Source of the DNA: Bremerella sp. TYQ1
Lineage (GTDB): Bacteria; Planctomycetota; Planctomycetia; Pirellulales; Pirellulaceae
Reading direction: 5' to 3'
Length of the DNA stretch: 64,000 bases
Assembly: GCF_020150455.1 (NCBI RefSeq)
Contig: NZ_CP083740.1
Coordinates: forward strand, 992,001 to 1,056,000
Shown: piece after piece, positions 18,178 through 28,160 of the stretch
Position numbering within the stretch: position 1 is the first letter of the stretch
Layout of the letters: each line of letters begins with the position of its first letter
Notes under the pieces: generated by a model
Databases searched by the model: none
What the model was told of the DNA's origin: nothing
What the model saw: only the letters and a program-made list of their open reading frames with translations
Position numbers and translations under genes: made by a program

Positions 18178-18735
18178 GATGTGCGTGCCGCCCGTGGGAG
18201 TCGTCAGTTAGGGAATAGGTGATTGCCTTTACCCAATGTTGAAAAGGATAAGAGCCATCAATTGGCTGAGATCACTAGGTCCTCAGCATCAACCTGGAAA
18301 AGCCTTGAGCGAGTCTCGTCCATCATGAGCGTGTTGAGTACAGCGTGCTGATAGTAGACCAAGGTTTTCGGCTTGTAACCTAAAGGCTGGATTATTTCAC
18401 CGATGACCGCCCGTCACGTCAATTAGACATCGCCTGAGTCCTGCCTGATTCTCGTGTGGAAGCCACCGAAACGTCCAAATTGCGTTAACTTTCTGAACGA
18501 GTAGGGATCGTGTTCTTGCAAAGAGTGAATGGCTGAGGATCGCGAACGTCTATGGTTGGTAAGTAAACGCCACGCGTGGTGCATTTGTCGTGCCAAATGA
18601 ATTGGAGCTAGGCGACGTCTGTCAGGTTTCAACGGTGATGTCGGATCAGATTCGTAGTGTTACGTGTTCGGTTCAGGAATTGCAGGTCGCAATCGCTGAG
18701 TTTTGTCGTCCTCGGAGATCAGCAAGGTTTCTAAA
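18178..18735. other. Intergenic region between kinase and SDR genes, with a possible gene remnant
   Basis: It must hold the promoters of the divergent kinase and SDR genes; no clear -35/-10 pair was picked out. On the minus strand 18258-18413 is an open stretch of 51 codons and a stop that reads like real protein (residues such as LGYKPKTLVYYQHAVLN and RLFQVDAEDLVISAN), but an in-frame stop precedes it and no good start codon is present. It may be the 3' end of a decayed gene. Confidence 0.45.
18258..18413 (-). pseudogene. Possible remnant of a protein-coding gene (3' end only)
   Basis: The frame runs from just after an in-frame TGA (18414-18416) to a TGA at 18258-18260. The 51 codons give a balanced, non-repetitive peptide ending in VDAEDLVISAN, unlike the Arg/Ser/Leu-rich peptides of shadow frames nearby. 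There is no ATG or ribosome binding site at its beginning, so if it is genuine it is truncated. The family is not recognised and chance cannot be excluded. Confidence 0.25.
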
Positions 18736-19626
18736 ATGAGCAATAAATCGAAGCAACGCGGAGAAAGAAATTCCCAAGGTTTTCCTCCACAGCACCAGGA
18801 TTCCCAGCCAGGCCACGAGCACCTCATGAACCCTCGTCCAGTCGTAGCACCTGACTACTATCGAGGAAGTGACAAATTACGTGGAAAAGTCGCCATAATC
18901 ACTGGTGGAGATAGTGGCATCGGTCGAAGCACTGCCGTTCTATTCGCGAAAGAGGGAGCGAGTGTCGCAATCGTCTACTTGGATGAAGATAAGGACGCCG
19001 ACGAGACAAAACAACGGATTGATTCAGAAAATGGTAGGTGTTTGCTAATCAAGGGAGATTTGGGTCAACAAGATTTTTGTGCGGAGGTCGTTCAGAGTAC
19101 GGTGCGAGAATTCGGACGGCTAGACATTCTCGTCAATAACGCGGCCGAACAGCATCCAACCTCCAACATCGACGAAATTACAGAGGAACAGCTTCATAAG
19201 ACATTTCGTACGAACATCTATCCGATGTTCTTTCTGTCTCAGGCGGGCCTTCCCCATCTGAAAGAGCACCGCGGAAGCACCATTATTAACACCACCTCTG
19301 TTACCGCGTATCGAGGTAGCCCTGGCTTGCTAGATTACTCCGCGACAAAAGGAGCTATTGTGAGCTTCACACGCTCGCTCTCCCAAAAGCTTGTCAGCGA
19401 CGGAATCCGCGTAAACGCCGTTGCGCCTGGGCCAATTTGGACACCATTGATCCCAGCCACCTTCTCGGCAGATAAGGTGGAAAAGTTCGGCACCGATTCC
19501 CCGATGGGAAGAGCAGGACAACCATGGGAATGTGCAACTTGCTATGTCTTTCTGGCCAGCCAAGATTCTTCTTACATTACTGGGCAAGTGCTGCATCCCA
19601 ACGGAGGCGAGATCATCAATGGGTGA
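18736..19626 (+). CDS. Short-chain dehydrogenase/reductase, stress-associated subfamily
   Basis: 296 residues from ATG 18736, which has AAGG about 10 bases upstream; an earlier in-frame TTG (18703) is less likely. The N-terminal ~55 residues are a polar extension (PPQHQDSQPGHEH, then NPRPVVAPDYYRGSDKL) typical of the YghA/YhdF/GSP39-like SDRs. The core has the cofactor motif TGGDSGIGR, NNAAEQ, the catalytic serine in NTTSVTAYRGS, Tyr and Lys in DYSATKGA, and VAPGPIWTPL. These enzymes are NAD(P)-dependent oxidoreductases, often induced by general stress; the substrate is not known. It stands alone, facing the minus-strand DUF1552 gene. Confidence 0.88.
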   Translation: MSNKSKQRGERNSQGFPPQHQDSQPGHEHLMNPRPVVAPDYYRGSDKLRGKVAIITGGDSGIGRSTAVLFAKEGASVAIVYLDEDKDADETKQRIDSENGRCLLIKGDLGQQDFCAEVVQSTVREFGRLDILVNNAAEQHPTSNIDEITEEQLHKTFRTNIYPMFFLSQAGLPHLKEHRGSTIINTTSVTAYRGSPGLLDYSATKGAIVSFTRSLSQKLVSDGIRVNAVAPGPIWTPLIPATFSADKVEKFGTDSPMGRAGQPWECATCYVFLASQDSSYITGQVLHPNGGEIING

Positions 19627-19745
19627 TCGCGCACTGATCGATTTGGGTATAACCACGAGATGGTCGACAAGTTAGGCCATTAATACGCATACGAATTGCC
19701 TGCTGGTCCTGATCTTTCTGAGGTAGTATGAACCATATACTCAAT

Positions 19746-21125
19746 TTAAGTCAGAATTTCTGGAATCTGTTTAGTTGCGATTCCTAGTGGGCGGTCGAGG
19801 GTTACTCCGGCGGCGGCTAGGAGGGTTGTAAGCAGATCGCCTTGGTTTCCTTTAGTATCGGGAAGGAATCGACCAGTGTTGATCGAGCCGCCCCCTTTTC
19901 CGGCGACGATGAATGGCAAGTTGGCTCGGGTATGCCGGTCACCGTCTTCTAGGCCGGAGCCCCACATCATGATGCAGTTATCCAGCAGCGTACCATCGCC
20001 CTCTTGAAGGCTGTTCATCTTTTTAACCATGTAGGCGAATTGCTCGATATTGAACGCCGTGATGGCGGCCACTTTGCTGACCTTTTCTGGCTGGTTGTTG
20101 TGATGAGTTGTTGAATGGTGTTTATCGGAAAAGCCGAGTTCCGGATACGAGACACCATTGGGCGTGGAACCAATGTAAGTGCTGACGCGAGTTGTGTCGG
20201 TTTGAAATGCTAGAACGTTCAGGTCACACATAACCTGCATGTACTCGCTGCGTTTGTCTCCTTCGGGAATCTTGATCTCGATCGGTGGCGAATCGGAATC
20301 ATTCCTTCGGCTAGATCGGACGCCTGCTTTCTCAAGGGCGGCTTCCTTCTGTCGCTGTTCAATCGCGGCGATTCGGCGTTCGACCGAACGCACGCTATCG
20401 AGATACTCGTCCAGTTTTCGTTGATCGTTGGCCGACAACGTGCGGCGGAGATTACGTGCACCACTCAGGACCAGATCGAGCATGCTACGGTCGAGAGGAC
20501 TCGCTCCGGCGGATGCCTGACCGTTCTGCCCCTTCTTGTTGAACAACCGATTGAGCACCGTACGTGGGTTTATCTCGGCTGGAACAGCTTGTGTCGGAGA
20601 ACGAAAGCTACAGTGTGAATAATATGCCTCGTTTAGTCCGGCCTGATTCTCCTTCCAGGTTTGCGGCATCGTGGCAAGTTCTAGCGAAGGTAGCGTGGTA
20701 AATGCTCCCGAAGCGTTTGCGGCGATTTGATCAGCGGAAATTGAGATGCTGATTTCATCTCGTCGGTCTGGGTCAGGGAGCGCGGCCGTCAGCCAGGTCG
20801 ATAGCTCGAGTGCATGCGGAGCGCCTTTAAATGGGCCATTGGCAACCCCTTCTATCCCTTTCATCATCAGGCATTGATCAAGTACAGGGCGCAGCGACTC
20901 GAGGGCAGGTGGCGGCGACTTAAGAAAACTCTCTGCATCGGCCGGCCAAAACTGATCCATAATCACGCCATGGGGCATATACATGAACCCCAGACGGACA
21001 GGCGGCTTGAACGCGTTGGCCTCACTGGCCTCTGCCCACCCCATCGTGTCCAAAAGTGGCAAGGCGAGAGCCGCTCCTATGCCTTTCAAACAAGTACGGC
21101 GGTCGATGAATCGGTTGTTACTCAT
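19746..21125 (-). CDS. DUF1552 family exported protein
   Basis: 459 residues from ATG 21125, ten codons inside the longest frame, which puts the export signal at the N-terminus. The signal [17 protein letters not shown] is Tat-like (twin Arg followed by a hydrophobic stretch). The family pattern is clear: [27 protein letters not shown] linker, [12 protein letters not shown], and [17 protein letters not shown] near the C-terminus. DUF1552 proteins are common in planctomycetes beside DUF1592 cytochromes and are predicted to act in the periplasm, possibly with them in degrading complex substrates. It is the last gene of the operon with the sulfatase and the DUF1592 gene; 60 bases separate it from the sulfatase. 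Confidence 0.88.
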   Translation of the reverse strand: MSNNRFIDRRTCLKGIGAALALPLLDTMGWAEASEANAFKPPVRLGFMYMPHGVIMDQFWPADAESFLKSPPPALESLRPVLDQCLMMKGIEGVANGPFKGAPHALELSTWLTAALPDPDRRDEISISISADQIAANASGAFTTLPSLELATMPQTWKENQAGLNEAYYSHCSFRSPTQAVPAEINPRTVLNRLFNKKGQNGQASAGASPLDRSMLDLVLSGARNLRRTLSANDQRKLDEYLDSVRSVERRIAAIEQRQKEAALEKAGVRSSRRNDSDSPPIEIKIPEGDKRSEYMQVMCDLNVLAFQTDTTRVSTYIGSTPNGVSYPELGFSDKHHSTTHHNNQPEKVSKVAAITAFNIEQFAYMVKKMNSLQEGDGTLLDNCIMMWGSGLEDGDRHTRANLPFIVAGKGGGSINTGRFLPDTKGNQGDLLTTLLAAAGVTLDRPLGIATKQIPEILT

Positions 21126-21185
21126 GGCAAGGCCTTTAGGATAAATCACATCCAAGTGACAACGAGTTGCACTAAGTACTGCAAA

Positions 21186-22628
21186 CTAACGAGAAGTCGT
21201 TGAGTATTTCTCTTCAATGTTTCGACGAAAATTGGCGTCAGCAAAAGGATCGTCGGTTTGCGTCTGCCATTGAGCCAAAGCAATTTTGAGCCGCTCCTTT
21301 TGCTCGGAGTAGGCTGGATCGTTCGAAAGATTTGTAAATTCTATTGGATCTTCGTTGAGGTCGTATAATTCCCATTCAGGCGGATTTTGTAATCGCTCCA
21401 TGGCCTTACGGGCCGGATGATCCAATGCGAGTTGCTTTGCGAGTGTGGGAGCTCGGTCGCCATCAACGGTTGCGGATGGAGATGACTTGCCGGCGCTGAG
21501 GTTGCGAATCAACTTATATCGTCCATCGGTGATGGCTCTTCGCGGGAAAAAGGGAGACGCACCATGGTAATGAAACTCAGCGACCAATGTGCTACGCCAG
21601 TCCACCGAGCTCGCGTCAGTCAGTACTGGGCGTAGGGAGCGACCATGCAGCCGCTTGGGTAACTTGACACCAGCAGCTTCTAAGACGGTGGGATAAATAT
21701 CGATACTTCCCACAAGACGTTGCGAGATGTGCGGTTGCGAGACGCCAGGCCAGCGAACCAGGAAGGGCACTCGCAGGCCTGCTTCGTAGCAAGTTGTCTT
21801 GCCGCGGGCGAAAGGGGGGCCGTGATCACCTAAAAAGATGATCAATGTCTTGTCCCATTGGTTCGTTTCGTGCAGCACTTGCATCAGCGTTCCGATGGCC
21901 GCATCGATGCGGTGAACACAGTTGTAATAGCCGGCAATCTTGGTCCGTTGTTCCGGTGAATCAATCTGTTGCCAGGGCCAAGCGGGAACATCCTCGACGG
22001 TGAGAACCTTTTTGGGTAACCCTTCGATTTGATCAGGAAAATACTGCGGTCCTTGTCCACCACCTGGTTTTCGTTTGCGAGCAACGTGAGGATCAAACAG
22101 GTTGAACATCAGGAACCACGGTTGATCCTTCGACTGAGAAATGAACTCTCTGGCGTCCTGCACTTGCCTTTTAATCTGGCGTCCTCCGAAACCATCTTTG
22201 GTGCGCATGTCGAACTGGAATTGCTTTTCCGGATTGACGTGCAGCTTTCCCGTAATGCCGGTCCGGTAGCCAGCCTGCTTCAGCATATTGGGCAGCAATT
22301 GATCATGTAGTTCAGGATGAACTTGGAAACCAACGTTTGCGTTGGCGAGTCCATAATGGCCGTTTCCGTGAGGGTAGAGGCCGGTGAACATTGTTGAACG
22401 TGAAGGACTGCATGAGGCTTGGCTGACGTAAGCGGTTTGATACTGAACCGATTGCTGAGCCAACTGATCGATATGGGGAGTTTGGGCGATCGGGTCACCA
22501 TAGCACGAAAGTTGAACACCCAGGTCGTCGGCGGTGATCAACAAGATGTTGACTTGCTCCGCTGCGCAACAGAAACTGGGAAACGCGACGAAGGCGATTA
22601 TCGCCATACGTAAAAACCATCGAGACAT
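21186..22628 (-). CDS. Exported sulfatase
   Basis: 480 residues from ATG 22628. A Sec signal peptide (1-22, ending FCCAA) precedes the type I sulfatase fold. Metal ligands are in ITADDLG (D34, D35), and the sulfatase signature SCSPSRSTMFTG carries Cys73, which would be converted to formylglycine by a sulfatase-modifying enzyme located elsewhere. GKLHV and LIIFLGDHGPP hold further active-site residues (Lys, Asp-His). It removes sulfate esters, probably from sulfated polysaccharides, in the periplasm. It lies between a DUF1592 and a DUF1552 gene on one transcript; its specificity cannot be read from the sequence. Confidence 0.92.
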   Translation of the reverse strand: MSRWFLRMAIIAFVAFPSFCCAAEQVNILLITADDLGVQLSCYGDPIAQTPHIDQLAQQSVQYQTAYVSQASCSPSRSTMFTGLYPHGNGHYGLANANVGFQVHPELHDQLLPNMLKQAGYRTGITGKLHVNPEKQFQFDMRTKDGFGGRQIKRQVQDAREFISQSKDQPWFLMFNLFDPHVARKRKPGGGQGPQYFPDQIEGLPKKVLTVEDVPAWPWQQIDSPEQRTKIAGYYNCVHRIDAAIGTLMQVLHETNQWDKTLIIFLGDHGPPFARGKTTCYEAGLRVPFLVRWPGVSQPHISQRLVGSIDIYPTVLEAAGVKLPKRLHGRSLRPVLTDASSVDWRSTLVAEFHYHGASPFFPRRAITDGRYKLIRNLSAGKSSPSATVDGDRAPTLAKQLALDHPARKAMERLQNPPEWELYDLNEDPIEFTNLSNDPAYSEQKERLKIALAQWQTQTDDPFADANFRRNIEEKYSTTSR

Positions 22629-22707
22629 GGGAACTAGCCTTGTTGGCAAAAAAGTACTAGTGATTTAGCCAGAAAGTGACATGATTGATCATCTAATTGT
22701 CGAAACG

Positions 22708-24687
22708 TTAGTCTTCGACTCTACGGTGGGTGAACAAGTAGCTGGCAGTCACCTCCTTAATCATGGTTCGCATTCGGTAATCGTCCTGGGCAAGCTTCTC
22801 CATCAATTTGTCGATTACTACTTCGTCGTATCCCTCCAGCTTTCGTCCCAGGGAGTACGCCATGAACCTTTCGGTAAGGTTACGAGCTATATCTGCTTTT
22901 CGATTTGCCATCAGTTGCTTCAGTTCCTCGGGAGAAGTAAAGGTCTCACCTGCAGGAATCTGGCCAGCAGAGTCAATCGCAACCCCAGCGTTGTCCTTTT
23001 CTCTCCAACGTCCGATCGCGTCGAAGTTTTCAAGTCCAAAGCCGATCGGATCAAGCACCCTGTGGCAGTTCGCGCAAGTAGCTTCCGAACGATGTAACTC
23101 AGTTCGCTGACGCAAAGTTAATCCCTCAAAACTCTTCCCTTCTTGTTCTGCGAGTTCAGGTACGTCAGGTGGGGGTGGTGGAACTCGTTCCCCCAAGACC
23201 TGCTCAAGTACCCACACGCCGCGTCTAACAGGGCTTGTTCGATTGGGAAAGGAAGTGGTTGCCAGAGTAGCCGGCATGCCAAGGATGCCACCTCTGTTTG
23301 GGTCTTCCAGTTTGATCCGCCGCATTTCCAGGCCTTGTATTGGTGAGTCCAGGCCATATATCTCTGCGAGCGGTTCGTTCATGAATGTATAGTCGCTATC
23401 GACGAATCGAAACACGCTCTGGTTCTCTTGAATGATGCTTTGAAAAAAGAGACGCGTTTCTTCTGCCATCGCCTGACGAAGTGCCAGCGTCATCTGTGGG
23501 AACAACTCTGGGTCGAACGTTTGGCTTTCTAGCCTATCGACTCCTAGCCATTGAGCTCCGAAACCATCGAACAACGCTCGTGATCGATCGTGGTTTAATA
23601 ACCGCTCTACTTGAGCTCGTAGAACGTGTGGTTTATGTAGTTCGCTCTTATCTGCAAGGGCAGATAGTTCCGCATCGGGCGGAGCACTCCACAGCAGATA
23701 CGAAAGTCGTGAAGCCAATTGGTAATCATCCAACAGAGCAATGGTCGTCTCCGCGTCGACTTCCGCCGCTGGGGTAATGAAAAGAAACTGGGGAGAGACG
23801 AGAATCGCCTTCCACATCAAGCCAATCGATTCGGTGTAACTCAATTGATTTTCACGACCGAGATCGAAGATGCTTACCAAAACATCCAACTCCATTTCCG
23901 TTGGAGGTCGACGATAGGCATCTCGAGCGAGTGACAGTGCGACCTTACGTGCAGCAGCACGAGGATCGGCACCTTCGGCAGGAGGGTCACCAAAAAGTCG
24001 CTTTTGAGTCTCAGTCGGTGGATCTCCCTTGCCAGCGACAACTCGATTAACCACTTGATTGGCAATATCGAGAAACAACTCGGATTGAAGGGGAGAAATG
24101 GAGTTGAGATATCCTTCGCCAACAACTTCTTCCGGCAAACTATCTGCGATCGATGGATCGACACCGTAAAGATCGTGAAGTGTGTTGGCGTACTCGACTT
24201 TGCTCAGACGTCGGAGCACAAACGGGCCGGGATCGCGTTCAGCCAAAAATTTGAGCTTGCCAATCCATTCGACGAAGTCGCGACGCTCTTGCTCCGTCGG
24301 AATCTCCCCCGCATCCTCGGGGGGCATATCATGTACTTTGACATTGGCAACCGCCTTCTTCCAATGCAAGAATGACGCAGTGGCCCCTGGCGACCTCAGG
24401 GCCGATTGCAGGTTGATGCCAGCTTCGGGGCGTGTGCCATGGCAATCGATGCAGTATTTGTTGACGAAGGGGCCGACCTTCTCTTTGAACGTTTTCCGGG
24501 CATCGGCCTGAAGTGCTGCAAAGTCAGCTGGCTCCGCTAGACATGGGGAGATGGTAGAGAAGCCAAGTATCAGTCCTAGTAAGGAAGCGGTCAGCCAAGC
24601 GAGCGATCGGCACAGGAAATGAGGTGCGTCAGCCGTCAGGAAATACGAGCCAGTTGCGTCTACGTTAACGCTCACTCGACTTTTCAC
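22708..24687 (-). CDS. DUF1592-family planctomycete cytochrome c-type protein
   Basis: 659 residues. The start is GTG 24687 because AAGGAG lies 7 bases upstream; an earlier GTG at 24714 has no such site. After a signal-like segment (about 26-51) comes a heme-type motif CIDCH (Cys79, Cys82, His83), then the order DUF1587 ([16 protein letters not shown]), DUF1595, DUF1592 ([13 protein letters not shown]), DUF1588 ([20 protein letters not shown], with a second heme-like CANCH) and DUF1585 ([15 protein letters not shown]). These are periplasmic proteins predicted to be redox-active partners of DUF1552 proteins. First gene of the operon with the sulfatase and DUF1552 gene. Confidence 0.9.
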   Translation of the reverse strand: MKSRVSVNVDATGSYFLTADAPHFLCRSLAWLTASLLGLILGFSTISPCLAEPADFAALQADARKTFKEKVGPFVNKYCIDCHGTRPEAGINLQSALRSPGATASFLHWKKAVANVKVHDMPPEDAGEIPTEQERRDFVEWIGKLKFLAERDPGPFVLRRLSKVEYANTLHDLYGVDPSIADSLPEEVVGEGYLNSISPLQSELFLDIANQVVNRVVAGKGDPPTETQKRLFGDPPAEGADPRAAARKVALSLARDAYRRPPTEMELDVLVSIFDLGRENQLSYTESIGLMWKAILVSPQFLFITPAAEVDAETTIALLDDYQLASRLSYLLWSAPPDAELSALADKSELHKPHVLRAQVERLLNHDRSRALFDGFGAQWLGVDRLESQTFDPELFPQMTLALRQAMAEETRLFFQSIIQENQSVFRFVDSDYTFMNEPLAEIYGLDSPIQGLEMRRIKLEDPNRGGILGMPATLATTSFPNRTSPVRRGVWVLEQVLGERVPPPPPDVPELAEQEGKSFEGLTLRQRTELHRSEATCANCHRVLDPIGFGLENFDAIGRWREKDNAGVAIDSAGQIPAGETFTSPEELKQLMANRKADIARNLTERFMAYSLGRKLEGYDEVVIDKLMEKLAQDDYRMRTMIKEVTASYLFTHRRVED

Positions 24688-25253
24688 GCAGAATCTCCTT
24701 GAAAACTGGGGCACGTCCCCATTCGCGTTTCCAGCACAGGTAGGAGAACTGCGTAACTCTAGGTGAGGGCAGTTCCGCTGGATTAAGGTAGGATGAATCT
24801 TCGTAATGATTTACGAAGCTAGGCCTCTATTTTCCCCTTTGACGCGATCAGAAACAAGAACAAAATTATGCGTATCGGTTTTGCTGAAAACATGTATAAA
24901 CCGATTGATTTGCTCTCGGCCGGTCACGGAAAATAGCTTTGATAACAGTCACGAGAAGGTCCCATTTGGATAGTTTGCCTGAAGCCCTCCAATTGGCTGC
25001 GATTTTGACTCGCTTGATCAGGGGGCGACGCATTTCACTCCCGTGATTTCGACCGTTTCTTCCTTAGAGGATTGATGCGAACTAGCGGAATCACTGAAGA
25101 GTATGCTGCCAACGCCACGGCGGATTCCACTTCCACTCTTCTGATCGTTTTACCATCCGTATCGCGAAGCGCGTCCGTGTTCGACGCGCTGATAGGCGGA
25201 CAGGAAGTGTTCTCCCACTTTTTCCTTTAGCGAAGTGCGGTATAAAGGTGGCC
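24688..25253. other. Divergent intergenic region between DUF1592 and antiporter genes
   Basis: No gene seen. It must hold two divergent promoters. A perfect hairpin lies at 24799-24818, about 110 bases upstream of the DUF1592 start. No -35/-10 pair stands out. Confidence 0.5.
24799..24818. repeat. Perfect 8-bp inverted repeat in a divergent promoter region
   Basis: CTTCGTAA and TTACGAAG flank a TGAT loop. Because both neighbouring genes point away, it is not a terminator of either; an operator for the DUF1592 operon or for the antiporter is more likely. Confidence 0.45.
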
Positions 25254-26735
25254 ATGAGCTTCTTCAATATTGCCGGCATCCTAGTGGCCCTCGCAGCGGC
25301 CTTCGCGTTCATCAACCACAAAGTGCTCAAGCTGCCGACGACGGTAGGCTTGATGCTGCTGGCGATGCTGCACGCGGTCGCGCTGCTGCTAATCGATTGG
25401 ATCGTACCTGAAGCAGGCGTTCTCAGCGCGGCCGAGACGCTCGTCGGCTCGATCGACTTTGACCAGACACTGATGGAAGGCATGCTCGGTTACCTGCTGT
25501 TTGCCGGGGCGTTGCATGTCGACCTCAACGATCTAAAGAAGCAGTCTGCGGCCATCGCACTGCTGGCTACCGTTGGCGTCCTCGCTACGACGTTCATCGT
25601 CGGCGGACTCACCTATATCATCACCGGCTGGCTCGGTATCGAGGTCCGATTCATTTATTGTCTGATCTTCGGGGCAATCGTCGCGCCAACCGACCCGATC
25701 GCGGTTTTGGGGATTGTCAAGAGCCTGGGGGCCCCCAAGCCTCTGGAGACCAAGATCGCAGGGGAGTCGTTATTTAACGATGGCGTGGGTGTGGTGGTGT
25801 TTATTGCACTGCTGGGAATTGCCGGGTTGGGCCACCATGGGGAATCGCATGAAGACTTAGAAAAGAAGCACGAGTTGAACCATGTCGTAGAACCGAGCGA
25901 AAAAGACTTGGCAGATCTGCCCGACGTTGATGGAGATCCACCGATCGTCGCGGCCGATACAACAGGTGCTGCGGAACAACTCGGACGCGAACATTCGCAC
26001 GATGCTCCACAACACGCCGAGACAACAGCAATGGATGTCGCCAAGCTCTTTGCCCTCGAAGCGGGCGGTGGGCTTGCCCTGGGTTTCGTGCTAGGCATGA
26101 TCGCGTTCTTCCTATTACGAAGCATTGATCACTACGCGACAGAGATTTTGCTTTCACTGGCGGTCGTTACAGGCGGTTATGCCTTAGCGATGACGCTGCA
26201 CCTATCCGGGCCATTGGCGATGGTGGTCGCGGGATTGATTTTGGGTAACCATGGTCGAACGCTAGCGATGTCCGACAGAACGCGCGAGCACCTGGATACG
26301 TTCTGGGAATTGGTGGACGAATTGCTGAATGCGGTGTTATTTGTGCTGATCGGATTGGAAGTTTTGGTGCTTTCGTTCCAAGTGTCCTATCTTCTGGCCG
26401 GTGTGTTGGCGATTCCCGCGGCGCTCCTGGCGAGGTTCCTTTCCGTAGGCACTGTCGTGACTGCCTTGCAGAAGGTGACCGGTCGAGAATTTACTCCACA
26501 CGCGATTAAAGTCATGACCTGGGGGGGGCTACGCGGCGGGATCAGTGTTGCCCTGGCGCTATCGCTCCAGGAGGAGATCCACGCACAGCAATCGCAGTAC
26601 GACAACGTCGGCGAACTCGTCCTGACAATGACCTACGTGGTGGTTGCCTTCTCGATTCTTGTCGGTGGACTGACCATGGGGCCGATGCTTCGCGGGCTGG
26701 GTCTTGCGGGGCAAGGAAAAATAGATGAGCACTAA
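25254..26735 (+). CDS. Sodium/proton antiporter, CPA1 (NhaP-like) family
   Basis: 493 residues from ATG 25254, six bases after AAGG; an in-frame GTG two codons earlier is less likely. About 10-12 hydrophobic segments are visible. CPA1 motifs: [14 protein letters not shown] and [13 protein letters not shown] (the acidic pair region for cation and proton exchange), [12 protein letters not shown], and [15 protein letters not shown]. It would exchange Na+ or K+ for protons in the inner membrane. Between the fifth/sixth and following helices is a hydrophilic loop of about 70 residues (~197-265) rich in His, Glu and Asp ([27 protein letters not shown]), unusual for the family, which might sense metal or pH. 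It stands alone. Confidence 0.88.
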   Translation: MSFFNIAGILVALAAAFAFINHKVLKLPTTVGLMLLAMLHAVALLLIDWIVPEAGVLSAAETLVGSIDFDQTLMEGMLGYLLFAGALHVDLNDLKKQSAAIALLATVGVLATTFIVGGLTYIITGWLGIEVRFIYCLIFGAIVAPTDPIAVLGIVKSLGAPKPLETKIAGESLFNDGVGVVVFIALLGIAGLGHHGESHEDLEKKHELNHVVEPSEKDLADLPDVDGDPPIVAADTTGAAEQLGREHSHDAPQHAETTAMDVAKLFALEAGGGLALGFVLGMIAFFLLRSIDHYATEILLSLAVVTGGYALAMTLHLSGPLAMVVAGLILGNHGRTLAMSDRTREHLDTFWELVDELLNAVLFVLIGLEVLVLSFQVSYLLAGVLAIPAALLARFLSVGTVVTALQKVTGREFTPHAIKVMTWGGLRGGISVALALSLQEEIHAQQSQYDNVGELVLTMTYVVVAFSILVGGLTMGPMLRGLGLAGQGKIDEH

Positions 26736-27095
26736 CCTCTGGTGGCGAATTAGCCGACGCTGAAGCTGGGTGTCGTGACTATCGGTTTTAATGTGAAGAA
26801 CACGTTTCGTGCTCAATGTGGGACAGAGCATTGATCAGCGATGTTTGAGGCCGGTTCACTGTTGATGAACCCAATCTTGCCGTCGCTTCTGATAGACAAT
26901 TCTGGTAGTTGATGTCTCGATGGGCCCTAGAGTGTGAAAATCTGGGAATTCATGGCATGCATAAGATGGAACTTACCGAGACCGACATCAGACTCGGGCC
27001 GTCCGTATACTAGAGGCTATTTCAAAAGCCTGGACATCATAAACCGGCGCAAGTTAGCGATTTGCGTTACATCTACCATCGAAAGGAGTCGTTTG
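26736..27095. other. Intergenic region between antiporter and small basic gene
   Basis: No gene seen. A 6-bp hairpin with one wobble (CGACGC...GTGTCG, about 26757-26777) followed by a short T-run could end the antiporter transcript. The promoter of the 41-residue gene should lie in the second half but is not obvious. Confidence 0.35.
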
Positions 27096-27221
27096 ATGGC
27101 AGGTAAGCGTGAAGAGCTGCACGCTGATGAGCAGTGGGAACTGGCGTACTCACGCCGAAAGAACCAGAGACGAAAGCCTCGTCAGGATCGTAGAAAACTG
27201 CGAAAATATCGCCACCGTTAG
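27096..27221 (+). CDS. 41-residue highly basic small protein
   Basis: ATG 27096 has a strong AAAGGAG site about 8 bases upstream. The peptide begins MAGKREELHADEQWELAYSR and its second half is almost entirely Arg, Lys and Gln (RRKNQRRKPRQDRRKLRKYR). About 18 of 41 residues are basic, which suggests binding to RNA, DNA or the ribosome. I do not recognise a family. It sits alone between the antiporter and a minus-strand gene, and a 7-base inverted repeat overlaps its stop. The strong ribosome binding site and the one-sided composition make a chance frame less likely. Confidence 0.6.
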   Translation: MAGKREELHADEQWELAYSRRKNQRRKPRQDRRKLRKYRHR

Positions 27222-27240
27222 ATCGTCGAACGAACGATCT
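27220..27240 (+). terminator. Short hairpin at the stop of the small basic gene
   Basis: AGATCGT (27220-27226) and ACGATCT (27234-27240) form a perfect 7-base-pair stem with a 7-base loop. No T-run follows, so termination is uncertain. Confidence 0.35.
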
Positions 27241-27388
27241 CATGGATAAACTAGGCCTTCATGCACGTTGCATGCGTGCTCTTCTTTTTTGCGTAAGTTT
27301 TGAATAGCAATTCTAGGAATTGCCCAACGTGGGTTATTAGATTTAGGTCATTCCTACACCGAAATACGGGAAGAAATCTCGATGAGTA

Positions 27389-27414
27389 GAGTCTCACTGT
27401 ACAAGCTGAGACTC
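27389..27414 (-). terminator. Hairpin after the secreted lectin-fold gene
   Basis: Perfect arms GAGTCTCA (27389-27396) and TGAGACTC (27407-27414) with a 10-base loop, 42 bases beyond the stop of the minus-strand gene. In that direction the following sequence is moderately T-rich but not a clean T-tract. Confidence 0.45.
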
Positions 27415-27455
27415 AAGTTGGCATTCAAAATAATATTTCGCTTCGCAGTTCTTGG

Positions 27456-28160
27456 TCAGAACGTGGATACCTTAAATTCATCGAAGGCATTGAGGTCGTC
27501 GAACGAGCCAATACCAATTCGCCCTGCGCCGAACGTCTTGTCCGTAACACTCATGTGCGGCGTAGTCATGTCGTCGAAAAAGACTTCAATCAGTCCGGTA
27601 TCGATATTGCGGCGTACCATGACGTCGTGCCATTGATCGTCCCAGGGGGTAAGCTTCTCGTTCTTTGTAAGCGCTAATCGAGGAGCTTCATTGACAATCA
27701 TGATCTGACCACTGTGCGGGTCAGGCTTCGCTCCTAAGTGGCAGTAGTAGAAGTGCGATGCGTCTTGATAGCCAAAGAAGATGCAACAGTCGCGATGGTT
27801 ACCGGTGTCCTTTGTGCTGCGGACACGAAATCGGATCTCGCAGTTGCCGACATTCAAGTCCTTGACTAAAGCGACGTGACCAGGGCTGCGTGTAGGTGGT
27901 TTATACTCGCTGCCGCGTTCGGTGATCTCGATAACTCCACCAGCGTCCTTTGTGTCTTTCCATGTCCACGTTTTAGCGTCGAGGAATTCCCAACGTTCGA
28001 GCTCCTCAATCGACTGTACCGGTTGATCGAAGTCGTCAGAAAATACGACTTTACTCTTGGGGGCATCCGCGCCTTCGACATCTACGTTTACGAGAAAGCA
28101 TGCCGATGCCACTATTGCAGACGTCAGGAATACTCGTGCAAGAGGCTTGGAACTTTTCAC
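27456..28160 (-). CDS. Secreted concanavalin A-like (3-keto-disaccharide hydrolase/LamG-type) protein
   Basis: 234 residues from GTG 28160, which has GAGGAG about 11 bases upstream; a TTG at 28169 is only 2 bases from that site. A signal peptide (ending VEGA) is followed by a single beta-sandwich domain: VVFSDDFDQP, VGNCEIRFRVRS, FFGYQDASHFYYCHLG, QWHDVMVRRNIDTGLIEVFFDD and GRIGIGSFDDLNAFDEF. This pattern is that of DUF1080/LamG-like jelly rolls which bind or cleave carbohydrates in planctomycetes. Catalytic residues cannot be assigned. It is monocistronic, with a hairpin after the stop. Confidence 0.75.
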   Translation of the reverse strand: MKSSKPLARVFLTSAIVASACFLVNVDVEGADAPKSKVVFSDDFDQPVQSIEELERWEFLDAKTWTWKDTKDAGGVIEITERGSEYKPPTRSPGHVALVKDLNVGNCEIRFRVRSTKDTGNHRDCCIFFGYQDASHFYYCHLGAKPDPHSGQIMIVNEAPRLALTKNEKLTPWDDQWHDVMVRRNIDTGLIEVFFDDMTTPHMSVTDKTFGAGRIGIGSFDDLNAFDEFKVSTF

